A DNA stretch of 18,946 nt from Psychrosphaera sp. (GTDB lineage: Bacteria > Pseudomonadota > Gammaproteobacteria > Enterobacterales > Alteromonadaceae). Positions 15,968 to 18,946 of this stretch are shown here, one piece after another. Both the position numbers and the translations under genes were made by a program. Numbering within the stretch: the stretch's first letter is position 1; the number at the start of each line of letters is the position of its first letter. The stretch spans positions 1 to 18,946 of the forward strand of contig JAOHFM010000029.1 in NCBI GenBank assembly GCA_028098005.1, given 5' to 3'. The notes beneath the pieces are model-generated. The model ran no database searches and was not told the origin of the DNA. It saw nothing but the letters and a program-made list of their open reading frames with translations.

Positions 15968-17076
15968 TAGGCCTCCTTTAATACGGCAATGTTCTTATCT
16001 TCGATAAGTGACTCAATAGTTGGGAACGAAGTTTCATTAGGCTCTTGCTGGTCAGAAATGTAAGACATTAAGCAACTGCTATAATTGGCAACGCCTTTTG
16101 CGACTCGATTGCCATTCTCAGTTTTTACTAAAACTGTATCACCAATATTAAAGTTGCCTTTTACATCAACTAATTGATCACTAGATAGCGTTTTTTCATC
16201 GTCAAGTACACATACCGCACCACTTTGGTCTACTATTATTTCACCTTGTGCTCTGGTTGTATGAGTCAACCAATGCAAATCATCCTGCATTGGGTTTTTA
16301 TATGGGGTAAATACGGTTCCAGGATTCTTACCTCGAACTAGTTTAGAAAATGTTTCAGCTTCAAAGCCATTCACTATATAAGTTGTAATGCCATGTGCTG
16401 TTGCTTTTTCTGCGGCTTGAAGTTTAGTTAACATGCCACCCGTTCCAGTCGAACTGATAGCACCTCCCGCCATTTCTTTTATGTTTTCAGTTATTTCACT
16501 TACAACACTAAGTAATTCTGCATCTTCATGTATTTTAGGGTTCTTGTTGTAAAGACCGTTGATGTCAGAACACATAATTAATGCATCAGCACCAGCTGCC
16601 GCAGCAACCATTGCAGATAAATTGTCGTTATCGCCAACTTTTAGACCGTCTGTTGTAACCGTGTCATTTTCATTAACAATTGGCATTACACCGTGTTCCA
16701 AAGACGTCATTATTGTGTCTCTGATACTGTGGTAACGCTCTTGGTCTCGTAAGTCACCGTGTGTTAGTAATATTTGAGAGGTATGGAAATCAAATAATCG
16801 ATCCCATGTAGATACCATCTCCGATTGGCCTGCAGCTGCCATCGCCTTTTTTAGTGCTAGAGAAGGATTGTCAGGACTTGAAAAGACATGACGGCCAGCA
16901 GCAACTGAACCCGAGGAAACTAGCACAACCTGTTTACCGTGCTTTCTGCACTCAATAATAAACTGGGCGATTGGAAATAATTGGTGTGCACTGCAACCGT
17001 TCCCGCTAGGAGCGATTAATGCGCTGCCTACTTTGAGAACTATTCGGTTCCAGTCATTCCAAGAATTTGTATTCAT
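15967..17076 (-). CDS. proB: Glutamate 5-kinase
   Basis: This enzyme phosphorylates glutamate to gamma-glutamyl phosphate, the first and feedback-controlled step of proline synthesis. With the ATG at 17076 the protein has 369 residues, like E. coli (367). AGGA lies 8 nt upstream of that ATG. A frame extending 36 codons further upstream would add a sequence unlike the family and was rejected. The amino-acid-kinase domain (about 10-260) shows RIVLKVGSALI with Lys15, VLVSSGSVAAG (51-61), the glutamate-site NENDTV (135-140), VGDNDNLSA (147-155), DINGLY (171-176) and STGTGGMLTKLQAAEKA. A C-terminal PUA domain (about 270-360) is present. Proline feedback-resistance changes cannot be judged by eye. 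The gene forms an operon with proA and lies downstream of the regulator and the proline transporter. Confidence 0.96.
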   Translation of the reverse strand: MNTNSWNDWNRIVLKVGSALIAPSGNGCSAHQLFPIAQFIIECRKHGKQVVLVSSGSVAAGRHVFSSPDNPSLALKKAMAAAGQSEMVSTWDRLFDFHTSQILLTHGDLRDQERYHSIRDTIMTSLEHGVMPIVNENDTVTTDGLKVGDNDNLSAMVAAAAGADALIMCSDINGLYNKNPKIHEDAELLSVVSEITENIKEMAGGAISSTGTGGMLTKLQAAEKATAHGITTYIVNGFEAETFSKLVRGKNPGTVFTPYKNPMQDDLHWLTHTTRAQGEIIVDQSGAVCVLDDEKTLSSDQLVDVKGNFNIGDTVLVKTENGNRVAKGVANYSSCLMSYISDQQEPNETSFPTIESLIEDKNIAVLKEA

Positions 17077-17109
17077 TACGTATATCCTATTGCTCGAATC
17101 AGGGTGTAA

Positions 17110-17139
17110 AGTATACGGATAAATAATTAGAAGTCTAAT
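17110..17139 (-). promoter_or_regulatory. Predicted proB promoter overlapped by a palindrome
   Basis: On the minus strand a -35 TAGACT (17137-17132) and a -10 TATACT (17115-17110) are 16 bp apart, giving a leader of about 27 nt. A perfect inverted repeat ATTAGA-AG-TCTAAT (17126-17139) lies on the -35 and is a candidate operator, for example for the adjacent MarR-family regulator. Prediction only. Confidence 0.4.
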
Positions 17140-17334
17140 CATTATTGCACTAAGTATATTTTGAGTGGTTATAGTTACTATCATTGATATTTATATTTAG
17201 CGGTAGATGTATGGTTACTAATGCTGCTTAAAGCCTTTCTGGCAGGTGTGCTGAGGGATTATTGCTGGTTCTAAAAGTGAAGACCTAGTATGGACAAAAT
17301 GAATAGGTAGTCATTGCAGATCAAAATTCAGGCG

Positions 17335-17360
17335 AAAAAAAACCGACGGTTAAGTCGGTT
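17335..17360 (-). terminator. Intrinsic terminator after the MarR-family gene
   Basis: The minus strand reads AACCGAC-TTAACC-GTCGGTT followed by a T8 run (17342-17335): a 7-bp stem with a 6-nt loop, 24 bp past the stop codon. It ends the putP-regulator transcript before the proB promoter. Confidence 0.87.
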
Positions 17361-17384
17361 TAATTAGAGTTGGAAGTATTTACT

Positions 17385-17858
17385 TTATTTAGGCGTGATG
17401 TCACCAATATTTAGAATAGGTGCAGCGTCGAGCTCATTTGCATCCATCATATTAGCGACTCTCTGAACACTTGAAAGTAAAAGTGACTGTTCCCAGTCTT
17501 CAAGCGTACTAAACTTATCTATAAAGCTATCTTCCATTGAACGAGGCGCACTTTTAAGTGTGCTTTTACCAATATCCGTTAAATATAAAGCAATTCGTCT
17601 ACGGTCAGATTCACTTCTAACCCTTTCAACCATCCCCTTACTTTCAAGGCGGTCTAAAATACTGGTTACCGTCGCTTGGCTCAGGTTTACAATATCGGAT
17701 ACTTGCTTAGCAGTAATGCCAGGATCTGCGCCCAACTCTTGAATAACTAAAAGTTGAGGGCCTGTGATACCAACATCTTTGCTGAGTTTTTTAGAGCGTA
17801 AATCAATAGCGCGAATAACGCGTCTTATCGCCACAAGTAATTCTTCGTACTTTTCCAA
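17385..17858 (-). CDS. MarR-family transcriptional regulator (CosR/EctR-like candidate)
   Basis: This is a 157-residue dimeric winged-helix DNA-binding protein. The N-terminal dimer helix reads LVAIRRVIRAIDLRSKKLSK (residues 8-27). The winged helix spans about 29-100, with recognition helix SQATVTSILDRLESKG and wing RVRSESDRRRIALYLT carrying the usual Asp-Arg-Arg. The C-terminal helices complete the fold. The start is TTG at 17858: an in-frame stop at 17873-17871 leaves no ATG, and AGGTAGGA lies about 6 nt upstream. The N-terminal pattern resembles what I recall of Vibrio CosR and methylotroph EctR, which control compatible-solute genes; this is recall, not alignment. It follows putP by 34 bp on the same strand and precedes proBA, so it probably controls proline uptake and/or synthesis. 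The inducing signal is unknown. Confidence 0.88.
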   Translation of the reverse strand: MEKYEELLVAIRRVIRAIDLRSKKLSKDVGITGPQLLVIQELGADPGITAKQVSDIVNLSQATVTSILDRLESKGMVERVRSESDRRRIALYLTDIGKSTLKSAPRSMEDSFIDKFSTLEDWEQSLLLSSVQRVANMMDANELDAAPILNIGDITPK

Positions 17859-17892
17859 ATTAAATCCTACCTACAATCTTTTTACTTATGTC

Positions 17893-18946
17893 TTATTCGT
17901 TAATGATGCTTCGAGTTTCTTCAAATTGACTCAATGTCTTTTCACTTGGCTCATCAGTCATTAAACTCACTGCGTATATAGCAATAGATGAAACGATAAA
18001 GCCTGGTAATAGCTCGTAAAACAGAGAGCCTAACGCGTCGCCATTAGTTAGAACCGGAGCGTGTTTCCAGAATATTACCGTAATTGCGCCCGCTAATACA
18101 CCTGCAATGGCACCTTGGTTAGTCATTCGCTTCCAAAGTAATGCAAATAAGACCACAGGACCAAAAGCAGCACCAAAGCCTGCCCATGCACTAGATACAA
18201 TATCCAACACGCCACTATCAGAATTAAAAGCAACACCCGTGGCAACGGCGGCAACAATGACGACACATAGTCGGCTAGCAAACAATAACTCTTTGTCCGT
18301 AGCGCCTTTGTGAATAAAAATTCGGTAACAATCTTCAACTAATGAGCTCGAAGAAACCAATAATTGTGATGAAACTGTACTCATAATGGCAGCAAGAATT
18401 GCAGCCAATAACCAACCTGCAATAAGAGGGTGAAATAGAATTTGTGATAGTAAAACAAAGATAGTTTCCGGATCATCAATAGCTACATTGTATTGTTGGG
18501 TGTAATGTAAACCCACAATACCGGTTAACACAGCACCAATAATAGTAACCGTCATCCACGACATACCAATGTTTTTTGCTGTTTTAACGTCTTTATGTGA
18601 GTTAATCGCCATGAAACGAACAATAATATGCGGCTGACCAAAATAACCAAGGCCCCATGTCATTAAGCTTAATACACCTAACCAACCAAGCGCATCTTTG
18701 CTGGCAACCTCAGTGACAAAATCGCTAGATATCATAGAGGTAATTCCCGACAAGTTATCAAGTTGTCCCATGGCAAATAATGGCACCATGGCAAGGGCGA
18801 TAAACATAATACAGCCTTGCACAAAGTCCGTTAAACTCACTGCTAAAAAGCCGCCAAGTACTGTATATAGAATTACAACGGATACAGTAATTAGAACGCC
18901 AGTTTCATAACCTAAATCAAAGCCACTTTCGAAGAGCTTTCCGCCT
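17893..18946 (-). CDS. putP: Sodium/proline symporter, C-terminal part (partial, runs off right edge)
   Basis: The last 350 codons of a sodium:solute symporter (SSF family) are present. The frame is open to the edge and continues through GGFLAVSLTDFVQG, so the start lies outside the window. Diagnostic PutP segments are that block, GWLLAAILAAIMSTVSSQLLVSSSSLVEDCYR (residues split: GWLLAAILAAIMS and TVSSQLLVSSSSLVEDCYR), and WAGFGAAFGPVVLFALLWKRM. About nine hydrophobic membrane segments are visible, ending with a charged cytoplasmic tail of about 25 residues. The full protein would be about 490-500 residues. It imports proline with Na+, either as a nutrient or as an osmoprotectant. No putA is visible. 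It is 34 bp upstream of the MarR-family gene on the same strand, so these are probably co-transcribed and end at the 17335-17360 terminator. Confidence 0.94.
   Translation of the reverse strand, partial: GGKLFESGFDLGYETGVLITVSVVILYTVLGGFLAVSLTDFVQGCIMFIALAMVPLFAMGQLDNLSGITSMISSDFVTEVASKDALGWLGVLSLMTWGLGYFGQPHIIVRFMAINSHKDVKTAKNIGMSWMTVTIIGAVLTGIVGLHYTQQYNVAIDDPETIFVLLSQILFHPLIAGWLLAAILAAIMSTVSSQLLVSSSSLVEDCYRIFIHKGATDKELLFASRLCVVIVAAVATGVAFNSDSGVLDIVSSAWAGFGAAFGPVVLFALLWKRMTNQGAIAGVLAGAITVIFWKHAPVLTNGDALGSLFYELLPGFIVSSIAIYAVSLMTDEPSEKTLSQFEETRSIINE

Larger units (their letters stand above)
17077..17384. other. 308-bp intergenic region between the regulator gene and proB
   Basis: The region holds the predicted proB promoter and palindrome near the proB end and the terminator of the putP-regulator transcript at the other end. 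The middle (about 17145-17330) shows no reading frame with a ribosome binding site and no other element that I can support. Confidence 0.6.

Noticed and set aside
17077..17184. 36-codon N-terminal extension of proB (upstream ATG at 17184)
   Set aside because: The extension is not family-like, would make the protein 405 residues against a normal 367-369, and covers the promoter-like sequence. The ATG at 17076 has a ribosome binding site.

Overview
The window looks like a chromosomal segment of an AT-rich marine gammaproteobacterium, most likely Alteromonadales (Colwellia/Thalassotalea-like). This rests on the mix of families: a PEP-CTERM-system TPR lipoprotein (PrsT type), a Fiu-type TonB receptor with PiuC, an ExeM/NucH-type secreted nuclease, and proBA next to putP. 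The placement is inferred from protein style, not from a database search. I saw no rRNA, tRNA, CRISPR array, insertion sequence or phage gene.

Layout, left to right. A truncated secreted protein (minus, positions 1-90) is divergent from prsT (plus). prsT overlaps a glutaminase gene by an ATGA junction. A convergent minus pair follows: a rhodanese gene, then a short single-stranded-DNA-binding protein gene. A plus-strand iron-uptake block comes next: a Fur box over a promoter, a catecholate-type TonB-dependent receptor, a strong hairpin, then a PiuC-type Fe(II) dioxygenase. From about 8.4 kb to the right end every gene is on the minus strand. In order of transcription these are putP (entering from the right edge), a MarR-family regulator, a terminator, proB-proA, a terminator, a porin-like gene, a mini phosphate-binding-like protein, an AT-rich hairpin, and a 1362-residue secreted nuclease that ends at a strong terminator.

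Two regions deserve most attention. The first is the large secreted protein. It joins two unrelated nuclease folds, an N-terminal EndA/NucM-type endonuclease I domain and a C-terminal DNase I-like (EEP) domain. Between them lie a Pro/Asp/Glu/Thr linker, two tandem lamin-tail-like repeats and an OB-fold region, and a C-terminal PPC-like domain follows. The second is the putP / MarR / proBA cluster. It puts proline import, proline synthesis and a regulator resembling the CosR/EctR osmolyte regulators side by side, with a palindrome lying on the predicted proB -35 element. This reads as a proline-based osmoprotection locus. The other blocks are recognisable housekeeping or nutrient-acquisition genes in sometimes unusual pairings (prsT with glutaminase; a porin with a one-domain PstS-like protein without ABC transporter genes).
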